64,000 bases of DNA from Verrucomicrobiota bacterium (GTDB lineage: Bacteria; Verrucomicrobiota; Verrucomicrobiia; Verrucomicrobiales; Verrucomicrobiaceae). The position numbers and the translations under genes were made by a program. Location: contig JANYCZ010000032.1 in assembly GCA_025360015.1 (NCBI GenBank), positions 86,890-150,889 on the forward strand. The letters run 5' to 3'. Each line of letters begins with the position of its first letter. Within the stretch, counting starts at the first letter, position 1. Under the pieces are notes generated by a model. The model was not told the origin of the DNA. It saw only the letters and a list, made by a program, of their open reading frames with translations, and ran no database searches. Positions 52,001-59,435 of the stretch are shown one piece after another.

Positions 52001-53800
52001 ATGAGCGACAACGGCGGCGAGACCACCTCTGGCTCGCTCAATCTCCCCCTGCGTGGCAACAAGAGCGACCCCTATGACGGCGGCCTGCACACGCCTGCGG
52101 GCATTCGCTGGCCCGGCCATCTCACCGCAGGCGTGACGAGCAACCAGTACCTCTGGGTCGGTGATGTCTTCCCCACCGTCTGCGCCGCCGTCGGCGTGAC
52201 TCCGCAGAACACCAAGCCCTTCGATGGCGTGAATCTCTGGCCCGCGCTGCAATCCATCACCCCCGCGAATCCCAACGGCGCATCACGCGGTGCGGCGCTG
52301 GTGACCGGCGATGCAGGCGCGCCCGTGGCTTTGAATCTCTTCACCGACCCCATCAATGGCGGCACCAAGACGTTCAAGCTCATCCGCCTTACCGGCACGC
52401 CCGTGGTGAACGAACTCTTCAATCTCACCGACGATTCCTATGAAACCACCGACCTGCTGCTCGGTGCCAATGCGTCGTCGTATGCCACCATCGTGACCAC
52501 ATTGACCAGCGCCATCACCGGCATCGCCACGGAGAGCTACCCGCCGAACATCGGCATCAGCGGCATCCCTCAAACCGTCGTCGCCGGGGGCAGCATCACG
52601 CTCTACGCACCCTTCACCTCCTACAAGTTCACACCGACCGTGCAGTGGAAGAAAGGCGTCAGCAACGTCTCCAGTTCGCAACCCTTCTATCAGGTCACCA
52701 ACAGCACCGGCAGCAGCGTCGCTGGCGTGTTCATGGCCACGCTGCCTCTCACCAATGTCAGCTCCGCCGATGCCGGCAGCTACACCGCCACCGCCACCAA
52801 CACGACCGGCAGCGCCACCACTCCTGCAGGCACGCTCACCGTGGTCACCGTCCCAGTCTTGAACCCCGTGCCTGCTTACAGCTCAGGCACCAGCAGCACT
52901 CTCACCTGGCCCGCCGTCCCCAGCGCGACAGACTACACCGTGCAAATCGCCACCAGTTCCGATTTCACCATCGGCCTGAGTTCGCAAACCGTCACCACCA
53001 GCACCGCGACCTTCACCGGCCTCACCAGCGGCACGCTCTATTACTACCGCGCCACCACCAACTACAACGCCACCAGCACGCCGTACAGCAATGTCGTGTC
53101 ATCCACGCAAGACGCGACCAGCCCCGTGGTTGCCTTCACCACTTCCTCCGGCAGCACCACGCACACCAGCCTCCAGGTGCAGGGCACCGCCAGCGATGCC
53201 GCGTCCGGTTTGGCCAGCGTCACGTTGAACGGCGTCACCGCCACTCTCACCAGCGGCACCTGGTCCGCCACCTTGCCCTTGAGCCTCGGCAGCAACACCC
53301 TCATCGCCACAGCCACCGACAACGCTGGCAACACTGCCTCCGCATCCATCGCTCTCACGCGCAGCGCCAGCACGCAGAACGATGGCCTGCCCGACTCGTG
53401 GAAAACAGCCAACAACATACCACTCACCAGCGCCCCCGCGAACGGTCCGCTGGGTGACCTCGACGGCGATGGCCGTTTGAACCTCCTCGAATACGCTTTC
53501 AACACAAACCCACGAGCAACCGACGTGAATCCCTTCCAAAGCGGCGCGGTCACCAAAGCAGGCGATGGTTTGAAATATCTCGAAATCAGCTACCCCCGCC
53601 GCATCGGAGCACTCGACCTCGTTTACATCGTGGAACTCAGCGACGATCTCACCACCTGGCCCTCACCCGGCTCGGCCACCGAACAGGTGAGCGTCATGCC
53701 CAAGGGGGATGGCACCACCGAAACGGTCACCGTGCGAGTACTGCCTGCGATGACCACAGTGCCGAAAAAGTTCGTGCGCCTTCGTGTGACGACACAATAG
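46088..53800 (+). CDS. Giant secreted multidomain protein with YHYH, DUF1566 and sulfatase-like domains
   Basis: 2570 residues from the ATG at 46088 (signal peptide MKVSASLLLVLAFPLFSLA). Order: YHYH domain (about 240-310; DDYHYHIIPMH, GGWGYHYHAV); two DUF1566 units (about 590 and 735-780; TGLMWQ and YTDWRLP motifs); choice-of-anchor-D-like domain (about 940-1055); putative-Ig units; sulfatase domain (about 1700-2100; NVVIILTDDQGWADVGYH, FMSDNGGET); fibronectin-III and Ig-like units; and a GDLDGDGRLNLLEYAF calcium-type motif near the end. Six copies of a roughly 60-residue repeat are scattered between domains. The sulfatase signature reads C1751-A-V-T-R instead of CxPSR or CxAxR. Probably an extracellular protein; activity uncertain. 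A frame extension to 45887 has no signal and is not used. Confidence 0.85.
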   Translation: MKVSASLLLVLAFPLFSLAHTPTAAPGLKGKTAFTEELRQHILEEYLQSAEGRKTPAKTPAPSPKKLRRPVTMASTAAGPSWLHTIMMASIAPLATAPAGNGALMAASFAPFKPKLRFYWDGTTFYEESDNMPDGMPNRMAGITSWQQQIPLPVAYFAGTGNPESATSSLGYGQPNYWRLPLVPTVAASPTLIFTPGSSTNNFQRGAIALASNGVAIFNPANNTGRVSYEIGELDIYGGHCGLADDYHYHIIPMHLSSRFGGPLSDDKPVAWALDGYPIYGYVEPDGSTRQALDSNGGHDHGGWGYHYHAVGVNTVDSTHPYGTPQSPYTMTSFRGTVVNFGGQVDGQPEVGSLRQDGSGGYNAKPVAGASIVAFLNPAPLVADGSGNLSLPAASIALTGCATTFQSPTITCASTTGLVAGMAIVGAGVTNNATVTSITSGTQFVMSLPAFATSTAQSFTAVPMAGASNDQFLMRVNMSGTNYDECWKINRSVNPRTLIVTWRAQALVSGNLSGPVVTTTNTYTPSTGTAGTGGTAASNRLAAYTVAGWSELKLPDTSQTQDTTATFGEDADYTINAQSFTDNTDGTITDNVTGLMWQKVDNGESTWDTAVTNAAGVSTGGYTDWRLPTPAELFSIFNHQNQNPALNTTYFPNNPVAAADYWWTSDIYGNSTTNVWCGNAGGGLGGKPKSETLSYSPPGPFRYHARYVRGSKPSNLHSYANNLDGTVTDTDTGLMWSQLPAAATSWDAALSYAENLSYNGYTDWRLPNLKELQTLTDYTLTTATSTTSIKPSINRTLFAKTLTNVTTTSGSTLVTCADTTGLLPGMPIVDATDLASSYISNSTVPTITSVTSATQLIMSSAATGSGSGLILRALAPPTAYWSSTSLRGDTTKAWLVETGINNSVLAANGPTRNSQGIISYEAKTSSYPVFVVRTTSVTTQIAVAQGANPLTDGVSTVSYSNVNVGSTLTKTFTINNTGVTTLTITGATIDGTNAANFAITAAPATSVAAGGSTTLDVRFNASTGGSKLAALHIASSDTAVGAAFDITLSGTGYVTPPTVTNVTVNPTVPSSTDTPYITAIVMPASGATLSSVQMTYSTGVQVTAPAFQEIFSNGSTTSGLAGTVNAWTATALRSGGTADVKQRGGTGNHTTPIVLTNCTTNGSTTVTCVSTTGLIPGMSLSGTNIATGATIASVTNATTLVLSTAATGSASSLSLTAAGISLTGCSLTTSPTIQCASTAGLVVGMGIAGTGLTTNPPNPTVLAITDGTHFTLNATVTAVPATLTASGTGLAFASGTAAYTDTMAATTNALSSSAPTAGYVEFYVRTADLFSNNGWTFQLSPDGGTTWNTRLAENFATASATNCTLNATTTVTCSNTSGLTVGNSLQGSAISIAACTTTSASTTVTTTDTGSLLVGMFIAGPTAAGIPANARITAISPGVSFTMSAAATASASAQTLTANYLPGNATISAINPNVSFTLNAAPFVSASGITLSSVNHGFALKHYDLVAGDLSASMKLRFQFSGYAGAVAPARPPEVDMDDITVVLTTGAAPATVTMYDDGLHGDGAAGDGVYGVQIPAQSSGTIVSYSISATDSASQTTTLASAGSYTTGIAPAITSSATLPNATPAFAYSTTLAATGGSGSNVWSIVSGSLPSGITLSSAGVISGTTSSQGTFNVSLKVTDSAGRIGTKAFTLTVTTTTAPNVVIILTDDQGWADVGYHTAPGQVPIQTPNMDRFGADGIRLEKFYPTTVCAVTRGCLLTGRNSLRTGVGNQKGLSPVEHLMPQTFKTAGYQTFMCGKWHIGGWDNNINTTTMNGATIDVQQEGFDYHPISRGWDFHKGQYGGAINYFTHTTADPGKNNALDWWQNNLPLPNDNIDLQGNGGYSTDLLADKAVELIQTRDVSKPLLLYLAFNAIHAGVSAPQSYLDKYAALGVAAPRRTVCAAIDCMDVAMGRVLTALDAAGITNNTLVIFMSDNGGETTSGSLNLPLRGNKSDPYDGGLHTPAGIRWPGHLTAGVTSNQYLWVGDVFPTVCAAVGVTPQNTKPFDGVNLWPALQSITPANPNGASRGAALVTGDAGAPVALNLFTDPINGGTKTFKLIRLTGTPVVNELFNLTDDSYETTDLLLGANASSYATIVTTLTSAITGIATESYPPNIGISGIPQTVVAGGSITLYAPFTSYKFTPTVQWKKGVSNVSSSQPFYQVTNSTGSSVAGVFMATLPLTNVSSADAGSYTATATNTTGSATTPAGTLTVVTVPVLNPVPAYSSGTSSTLTWPAVPSATDYTVQIATSSDFTIGLSSQTVTTSTATFTGLTSGTLYYYRATTNYNATSTPYSNVVSSTQDATSPVVAFTTSSGSTTHTSLQVQGTASDAASGLASVTLNGVTATLTSGTWSATLPLSLGSNTLIATATDNAGNTASASIALTRSASTQNDGLPDSWKTANNIPLTSAPANGPLGDLDGDGRLNLLEYAFNTNPRATDVNPFQSGAVTKAGDGLKYLEISYPRRIGALDLVYIVELSDDLTTWPSPGSATEQVSVMPKGDGTTETVTVRVLPAMTTVPKKFVRLRVTTQ

Positions 53801-53856
53801 CGAATCCCCCCAAATACTTTCAGCCTTGTCCGTCAATCCACCACTCATGATTAAAG

Positions 53857-53931
53857 TGGTACGCAGGGAGGGGTTCGAACCCTCGACCAATTGGTTAAAA
53901 GCCAACTGCTCTACCACTGAGCTACCTGCGC
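53857..53931 (-). tRNA. tRNA-Lys (anticodon TTT)
   Basis: The minus strand folds as a complete cloverleaf. Seven-pair acceptor stem GCGCAGG with CCTGCGT (first pair G-T), D-arm AGCTCAGTGGTAGAGC, anticodon loop CTTTTAA in stem TTGG/CCAA giving anticodon TTT, and T-arm with GGTTCGAACC. The CCA end is encoded (53857-53859). Located between the convergent giant-protein gene and the HAD hydrolase gene. Confidence 0.97.
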
Positions 53932-53970
53932 ATTCCCGAAAGGGGGGCGGGTATGTATTCACAAGCGCGC

Positions 53971-54666
53971 TCAGCGCAAGCCGGAATATGCCCCAGAGCG
54001 GACTTTCTGCACCAGCGCACCGAGACCGCTCGCGGGTCGTTGCACGTGAAACGCATGAATTCCACAGCTCTGCGCCCCGGCCAGATCACACCTCAGTTCA
54101 TCGCCAATGTGCAGCGACCTTTGCGGCAGGCAGCCCCCGGCGGCCAGCGCGGCCTGAAACATGCGGGGGTGCGGTTTGGCCGCACCGACCTCGCTGGAGA
54201 TGATGACCCGCGTAAAAAAATGCATCAGGTCATGCCCGGCAAGGATGCTGCGCAGACGCCGGTCGAAATTCGACAGCACCAGCAGCCGGTGATCACGCGC
54301 CAGGTCATCCAGCGCCGGCACCACGTCCTCAAACACGCCCCAGGCCTGCGGCTGGGCGTAGTGGAGATAAAGCTCGCTGAACAGATCCTCCAGCCTGCTT
54401 TCCTCCAGCGGGGCACCAAGCACGCGGCCAAACACCGTGCCAACCAACGCCCTCCACCAGCCACGGTCATCGTCTTCGGCTGACTGACCCTCCGCGTGCA
54501 GCGGCGGCTGCGCTTCCTTCCAGACCCTGCGGAAGGCCAGCATGATGACCTCCGGCTCTGCCACGATGCCATGCCTCAGGGCAATCTCCGCATACGTGTT
54601 CCCCACCGGTTCTGCCGGCTGGATCAGAGTACCCGCCGCATCAAAAAACAACGTTTGCAGCGGCAT
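53971..54666 (-). CDS. HAD-superfamily hydrolase, HDHD3/DREG-2-like
   Basis: 231 residues from the ATG at 54666. Motif I is LFFDAAGTL: the nucleophilic Asp9 is present but the usual second Asp is Ala11, as in HDHD3-type members. Motif II is VLSNFD, motif III the Lys in VGAAKPHPRMF, and motif IV HIGDELRCDLAGAQ. The cap helices (40-110) are of the C1 type. Cytoplasmic; the substrate is unknown and activity may be weak given the Ala substitution. It follows the terminator of the lipoprotein gene on the same strand and so needs its own promoter within the terminator gap. Confidence 0.8.
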   Translation of the reverse strand: MPLQTLFFDAAGTLIQPAEPVGNTYAEIALRHGIVAEPEVIMLAFRRVWKEAQPPLHAEGQSAEDDDRGWWRALVGTVFGRVLGAPLEESRLEDLFSELYLHYAQPQAWGVFEDVVPALDDLARDHRLLVLSNFDRRLRSILAGHDLMHFFTRVIISSEVGAAKPHPRMFQAALAAGGCLPQRSLHIGDELRCDLAGAQSCGIHAFHVQRPASGLGALVQKVRSGAYSGLR

Positions 54667-54670
54667 AAGG

Positions 54671-54710
54671 CTAAAAAACAAAACGGGAGCGACCTTGCAG
54701 TCGCTCCCGT
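54671..54710 (-). terminator. Intrinsic terminator after the lipoprotein gene
   Basis: On the minus strand an eleven-base stem ACGGGAGCGAC (54710-54700) with GTCGCTCCCGT (54693-54683), six-base loop, is followed by TTTTGTTTTTTAG. Well placed 18 bp after the stop of the 54729-55394 gene. Confidence 0.9.
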
Positions 54711-54728
54711 GGAGAAAAGGGCTGAAAT

Positions 54729-55394
54729 TTACTTGGAAGCCGTGACCGGATTCTTCGGATTTTTACCGTACGTCACTTCCTGCTCAGGCTCCACGGGAAG
54801 CTGTGGCAGGCGGCAATGGTAACCGGAGCCAGGGAGGAGATAGCCAGGGCTGAGGTCATTCAGGCTGCCCACCATGTAGGATTTGGGCTCTGGTGGAGTG
54901 ATGATGTCCACAGCACCAAACAGGCCACGGCTGACCGTCTCACCGTAGGTATACAAGGCGCTTTGATACACTCTTTTCGTCGATACCATGCCGCGCTGCA
55001 TGATGCCGGTCACGACTCCGGGCCAGCGCCGGATGAATCGGGAACCAAAGCTGGCGGTGTCGTCCACCGTATCCATGGCATAGTCGGTGTAGCGGTTGGT
55101 TTCGCGGAAAGCAATGTCATCCGTGCGATACACGGCATCCACGCCGATGTTCGTGTAGTCCCGGGCCTGACGATCACTCACCTTGCCGACGAAATTGCTT
55201 CCATCATCGACGATGTCCAGGGTGGTGGTTTCCGCCTGACCGACTCCCTGGCTCGCATAGCCGAGTCCTCTGTTCACATAACCTGCGTCGCGGCAAGGCA
55301 ACACAGATGAAGGACGCGGATTGTTCACCACATTCCTCGTGGCGGTGCAGGAGGCAAGTGTGGAGAGCAGAACAAGGGGGAGAAGCAATTTCAT
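54729..55394 (-). CDS. Putative lipoprotein of unknown function
   Basis: 221 residues. A lipoprotein signal is clear: MKLLLPLVLLSTLASC, with the lipobox L-A-S-C16. After a short linker the middle part is polar with repeated aromatic and Asp positions (YTNIGVDAVYRTDDIAFRET, NRYTDYAMDTVDD) and no recognisable domain. The Pro-rich end contains ITPPEPKSYMVGSLND. It is probably tethered to the outer or inner membrane. It stands alone with its own terminator. No family recognised. Confidence 0.8.
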   Translation of the reverse strand: MKLLLPLVLLSTLASCTATRNVVNNPRPSSVLPCRDAGYVNRGLGYASQGVGQAETTTLDIVDDGSNFVGKVSDRQARDYTNIGVDAVYRTDDIAFRETNRYTDYAMDTVDDTASFGSRFIRRWPGVVTGIMQRGMVSTKRVYQSALYTYGETVSRGLFGAVDIITPPEPKSYMVGSLNDLSPGYLLPGSGYHCRLPQLPVEPEQEVTYGKNPKNPVTASK

Positions 55395-55537
55395 GATAAT
55401 TGGTTATTCTGTCGGAAAGGAGCACTGATTGTCAAAGCTAAAATCGGTCAATCTCAGCAAAATGCACGCTGAGAATGACATCGAAGCTGAAAGACCTCTC
55501 TCATCAGGGCGTTACCGCGCTTACCCCCTGTAATCCA

Positions 55538-57823
55538 ATGAAGCTGAATCCCCTCTGCGTCCTCCTCGCATCGCTCGCCACCTCGGCCCTGCTGGCCCCG
55601 GCCGCGCCCGATCTCAAGGCCACCGCCGCCAAGATCGACGAACTCGTCAATGCCAAGCTCGCCAAGGAGAAAATGCAGCCCAACAAGCCCGCCAGCGACG
55701 AAATCTTCGTCCGCCGTGTGTATCTCGACATCTCAGGCCGCATCCCGACGCTGCAGGAAACCCACGAATTCCTCAAAAGCAGCGATGCCGACAAGCGGAG
55801 TCAGTTGATCGACAAGCTCCTCGCTGGCGATGGCTACGTGCAGAATTTCTACAACTACTGGGCCGACGTCCTGCGCATGAAGAGCCAGATGGTCGGCGGC
55901 GGCCAGAGCCTGCCCGCCTTCTACGGCTACTCCAAGTGGCTCAAGGACAGCCTTCGCGACAACAAGCCCTACGATGAAATGGTGCGCGAAGTCGTCACCG
56001 CCGACGGTAAGAGCTACGAAAACGGTGCCATCGGCTTCTACATCCGCGACTTCAACATGCCGCTCGACAACATGGCCGTCACCACCCAGATCTTCTTGGG
56101 CACCAGCATGGTCTGCGCCCAGTGCCACAACCACCCGTTTGATAAATGGACGCAGATGGACTATTACCAGATGGCCGCCTACACCTACGGCATGACCGGC
56201 AGCAATGGCCTCACCAATCCCCTTCTGGCGCAGGCGATGTATGGCGGCGGCCCGGCCAGGAATAAAGGCAATCGTTACGGCGGCACCGTTACAAAATTTG
56301 ACCTGCCGAAAGGGGTGGAGCGCAAGGACATCGGCCGCGCCATGAGCGAAATTCTCCGCCCGCTGCGCTACAACACCGTGGTGGATCAGACCGATAAGAA
56401 GCCGCTGCTGCTGCCGAGCGACTACCAGTACTCCGACGCCAAGCCCAAGCAGAAGATCGAGCCCGTCATCCCCGCTTCCTTCAGCAAGGATGGCAAAATC
56501 GCCAAGGAAGGTGCCAAACCCATCACCTCCTATGCCGCATGGATGACCAGCAAGGACAACCCGCGTTTCACCACCGTCATCGCCAACCGCCTGTGGAAAA
56601 GGCTCATGGGCCAGGGGATCATCGAACCTGTCGATGAGATCACCGACAGCACCGTGCCCAGCAATCCGCAGCTCATGAGCTTCCTCGAAGACACGATGAA
56701 GACCGCCAATTACGACATGAAGGCCATCCTGCGCGCCATCCTCAACTCGCAGACCTATCAGCGCGAGGCCTACACCAAGGACGTCGAACTCGGTGAGGTG
56801 TACAACTTCCCCGGCCCCCTCCTCCGCCGCATGAGCGCCGAGCAGATCTGGGACAGCATCGTCACCCTCTACAAACCCGGTGCTGACCATCCCAGCATCG
56901 CCACCAAGATCGATGGCGAAATCGCCCTCCGCCGCATCGAGTGGCTCGACCGCGCACTGAACAGCCTCTCCCCCCAGCAACTCCAGGCCTGCACCATCAA
57001 GGTGGCCCAGAAGCAGAAGGAGCTCGCCGCCGAAGTCCGCGCGGCACAGCAAACCATGGAGGCCGCCTCCAAGGCCAAGGACGAAGCCGCCATCCGCGCC
57101 GCCCGCAAGGCCATCCAGAGCCAGCGCAAGCGCATCGACGAAGCCGTGGACGCCGTGGTCTATGATGCCGGCTTCAAGCGCTTTGCCGAACTCGCCCGTG
57201 AAGGCAAGCTCGACGACTTCACCAAGGACGAAGAGTTTGCCAAAGAAGTCGCCGCAGCCATCAAGCTCAAAAAAGACGGCGAAGACCTCAGCATGGACGA
57301 GGCCCTGGACATCCTGGCCACCCAGCGCCGCGCCAAGCTCAACGAGCAGGCCAAGGCCCGCTTCACCGCCGACGCCACACGCTTCGCGGCAGATGAAAAA
57401 AATGAACAAGCCTCCCTCACCGCCTGGGAAAACTTCCGCGACACCTACATGCTGCGTGCCGCCGATCTCCGCAGCCCCGCGCCCAACGGCCACTTCCTGC
57501 GCGAGTTCGGCCAGAGCGACCGCGAACTCGTCGAAAACTCCAACGACGACGCCAGCGTCAGCCAGGCGCTCACGCTCCTGAACGGCAAAGTCTTCAACAA
57601 TCTCATGAACCGCTACACCGTCATCGCCCGTGCGATGGACAGGGCCAAAAAGGATGGCCCCGAAGCCGTCATCGACACCGTCTATCTCAGTCTCCTGAGC
57701 CGCAAGGCCACGCCTCAGGAAAAGGAACTGCTCAAACCCATCGCCGACAACGCCGATGGCACTGACCGCGGCGACGTCCTCTGGACCGTCCTGAACACCC
57801 GCCAGTTCTTCTTCATTCAGTAA
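55538..57823 (+). CDS. DUF1549/DUF1553 protein without N-terminal cytochrome domain
   Basis: 761 residues from the ATG at 55538, which gives the signal peptide MKLNPLCVLLASLATSALLA. DUF1549 follows at once (FVRRVYLDISGRIPTLQETH, NYWADVLRMKSQMVG), with a c-heme-type motif in VCAQCHNHPFDKWTQMDYYQ at about residue 190. DUF1553 comes later (VIANRLWKRLMGQGIIEPVD, LLRRMSAEQIWDSIVTLY). A long helical insert at about 480-640 is rich in Lys/Glu/Ala and probably forms a coiled coil. Unlike the other copy (42371-44893) it lacks the PSCyt1 domain. Its DUF1501 partner is convergent rather than in the same operon. Exported; function unknown. Confidence 0.9.
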   Translation: MKLNPLCVLLASLATSALLAPAAPDLKATAAKIDELVNAKLAKEKMQPNKPASDEIFVRRVYLDISGRIPTLQETHEFLKSSDADKRSQLIDKLLAGDGYVQNFYNYWADVLRMKSQMVGGGQSLPAFYGYSKWLKDSLRDNKPYDEMVREVVTADGKSYENGAIGFYIRDFNMPLDNMAVTTQIFLGTSMVCAQCHNHPFDKWTQMDYYQMAAYTYGMTGSNGLTNPLLAQAMYGGGPARNKGNRYGGTVTKFDLPKGVERKDIGRAMSEILRPLRYNTVVDQTDKKPLLLPSDYQYSDAKPKQKIEPVIPASFSKDGKIAKEGAKPITSYAAWMTSKDNPRFTTVIANRLWKRLMGQGIIEPVDEITDSTVPSNPQLMSFLEDTMKTANYDMKAILRAILNSQTYQREAYTKDVELGEVYNFPGPLLRRMSAEQIWDSIVTLYKPGADHPSIATKIDGEIALRRIEWLDRALNSLSPQQLQACTIKVAQKQKELAAEVRAAQQTMEAASKAKDEAAIRAARKAIQSQRKRIDEAVDAVVYDAGFKRFAELAREGKLDDFTKDEEFAKEVAAAIKLKKDGEDLSMDEALDILATQRRAKLNEQAKARFTADATRFAADEKNEQASLTAWENFRDTYMLRAADLRSPAPNGHFLREFGQSDRELVENSNDDASVSQALTLLNGKVFNNLMNRYTVIARAMDRAKKDGPEAVIDTVYLSLLSRKATPQEKELLKPIADNADGTDRGDVLWTVLNTRQFFFIQ

Positions 57824-57826
57824 GTT

Positions 57827-57875
57827 GACCAGTTGCGCCGCAACTGGTCTGGATACTCCGGTTGCAGCGCAACCG
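57827..57875. terminator. Two adjacent hairpins between convergent genes
   Basis: GACCAGTTG (57827-57835) pairs with CAACTGGTC, and CGGTTGC (57859-57865) pairs with GCAACCG (57869-57875). Both lie in the 60-bp gap between convergent genes and could stop transcription in either direction, though no long T-run follows. Confidence 0.45.
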
Positions 57876-57883
57876 TACTACTT

Positions 57884-59296
57884 TTACGCCATCACACCCT
57901 TCACCACTTCCCCCGCCACATCCGTCAGCCTGAAATCACGCCCCGCGTAACGGTAAGTCAGTTTCAAATGATCCAGCCCCAGCATGTGCAAAATCGTCGC
58001 ATGCAGATCGTGAATGTGCACTTTGTCCACCGCCGCGTAGTACCCATAGTCATCCGTCGCGCCATAGGCCGTCCCCGGCTTGCAGCCACCACCGGCCAGC
58101 CACATCGTGAAGCCATGCGGATTATGATCCCGCCCATCCGTGCCCTGCGCCACCGGCGTACGGCCAAATTCCCCGCCCCATACCACCAGCGTGTCGTCCA
58201 GCAGGCCGCGTGATTTGAGATCCGCCAGCAGTCCTGCGATGGGTTTATCGACTTCAGCGGCATTCTTCGTGTGCCCCTTGAGCAGATCGCTGTGCTGATC
58301 CCATTGCACGAAGCTGTCACTGTGGGTCACCTGCACAAAGCGCACGCCGCTTTCGGCAAAGCGCCGCGCCATGAGGCACTGCCGGCCAAAATTCGCCGTC
58401 ACCGGATCATCCAGACCATACATCTTGCGCGTGGCCTCCGTCTCGCCCGAGATGTCCTGCAAGTCAGGCAGCGTCGATTGCATGCGGTAGGCCAGCTCAA
58501 AGGAATTGATGCGTGCCTCCAGCGCTGCGTTCGCTCCTGCCGCATCCAGATGCGAATGATTCATCTGCGATACCAGATCAAGCTGCGCGCGCTGCTGCTC
58601 CGGCGTGAGCATCTTGTTATGGATGTGTTTCACCACCGCCTGCTCCGCCGGGATGCTGGCATTGCCCAGCGGCGTGCCCTGGCAGTGCGCAGGCAGAAAG
58701 GCCGAGCCCCAGTTGTTCACCCCACCATGCGCCAGCGTCGGGCAGATGGTGACAAAGGCAGGCAAGTCCGAATTTTCCGTCCCCAGCCCATAGCTCACCC
58801 ATGATCCCAGACTCGGCCGCACAAACGTATCGCTGCCCGTGTGCAGCTTCAGCAAAGCCCCGCCGTGCGCCGGATTTGTGCCGTGCATGGAGCGGATGAT
58901 GCACAGGTCATCCACATGCTTCGCCACATGCGAAAAAAGGTCGCTCACCGGCAGCCCGCTTTGGCCATACTGCCGAAACTTCCACGGCGACTTCAGCAGA
59001 TTGCCCGTCTCGGCAAATTTCACCCGAGGCAGCGCAAACGGCGGCGGCTTGCCATGGTCGCGCTCCAGCATCGGCTTCGGATCAAACGTATCCACCTGCG
59101 AAGGCCCGCCCTTCATCAGCAGAAAAATCACCCGCTTCGCCCGCGCCGGAAAGTGCGGCTGCTTCGCCGCCAGCGGATCAATCACCGCCGCCTTGGCAGA
59201 TTCCAGCCCCAGCACCCCCTGCAGCGCCAGATAGCCGAACCCCGCGCAGGAACTGCGCAGCATCTCGCGGCGGCTGAATGGTGGCATGTTGGGCAT
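57884..59296 (-). CDS. DUF1501 family protein, second copy
   Basis: 470 residues from the ATG at 59296 (another ATG at 59287). The N-terminus FSRREMLRSSCAGFGYLALQ is a Tat-type signal. The mature part matches the copy at 40922-42355 along its length: KRVIFLLMKGGPSQVDTFDP, SPWKFRQYGQSGLPVSDLF, VVWGGEFGRTPVAQGTDGRD, and the end TYRYAGRDFRLTDVAGE. It is convergent with the DUF1549/DUF1553 gene at 55538, its probable functional partner. The two DUF1501 copies differ enough to be old paralogues rather than a recent duplication. Confidence 0.9.
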   Translation of the reverse strand: MPNMPPFSRREMLRSSCAGFGYLALQGVLGLESAKAAVIDPLAAKQPHFPARAKRVIFLLMKGGPSQVDTFDPKPMLERDHGKPPPFALPRVKFAETGNLLKSPWKFRQYGQSGLPVSDLFSHVAKHVDDLCIIRSMHGTNPAHGGALLKLHTGSDTFVRPSLGSWVSYGLGTENSDLPAFVTICPTLAHGGVNNWGSAFLPAHCQGTPLGNASIPAEQAVVKHIHNKMLTPEQQRAQLDLVSQMNHSHLDAAGANAALEARINSFELAYRMQSTLPDLQDISGETEATRKMYGLDDPVTANFGRQCLMARRFAESGVRFVQVTHSDSFVQWDQHSDLLKGHTKNAAEVDKPIAGLLADLKSRGLLDDTLVVWGGEFGRTPVAQGTDGRDHNPHGFTMWLAGGGCKPGTAYGATDDYGYYAAVDKVHIHDLHATILHMLGLDHLKLTYRYAGRDFRLTDVAGEVVKGVMA

Positions 59297-59345
59297 GGTT
59301 CTCACACAGCAACATACGGGCCCATTCCCCAAGCTCTTGCTCTTC

Positions 59346-59425
59346 GTATTGTAGCACCGGTTTCAACCGGTTCTGCTCGAGCGTCCCTGCAATCCAGAAC
59401 CCGGCTCAATACTGGACTACAATAC
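59346..59425. repeat. Inverted-repeat element in the gap upstream of the DUF1501 gene
   Basis: GTATTGTAG (59346-59354) and CTACAATAC (59417-59425) form perfect nine-base outer arms around a 62-bp interior. The interior has its own hairpin, ACCGG-TTTCAA-CCGGT. It may be a short interspersed palindromic element. Confidence 0.4.
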
Positions 59426-59435
59426 TAAATTCACC

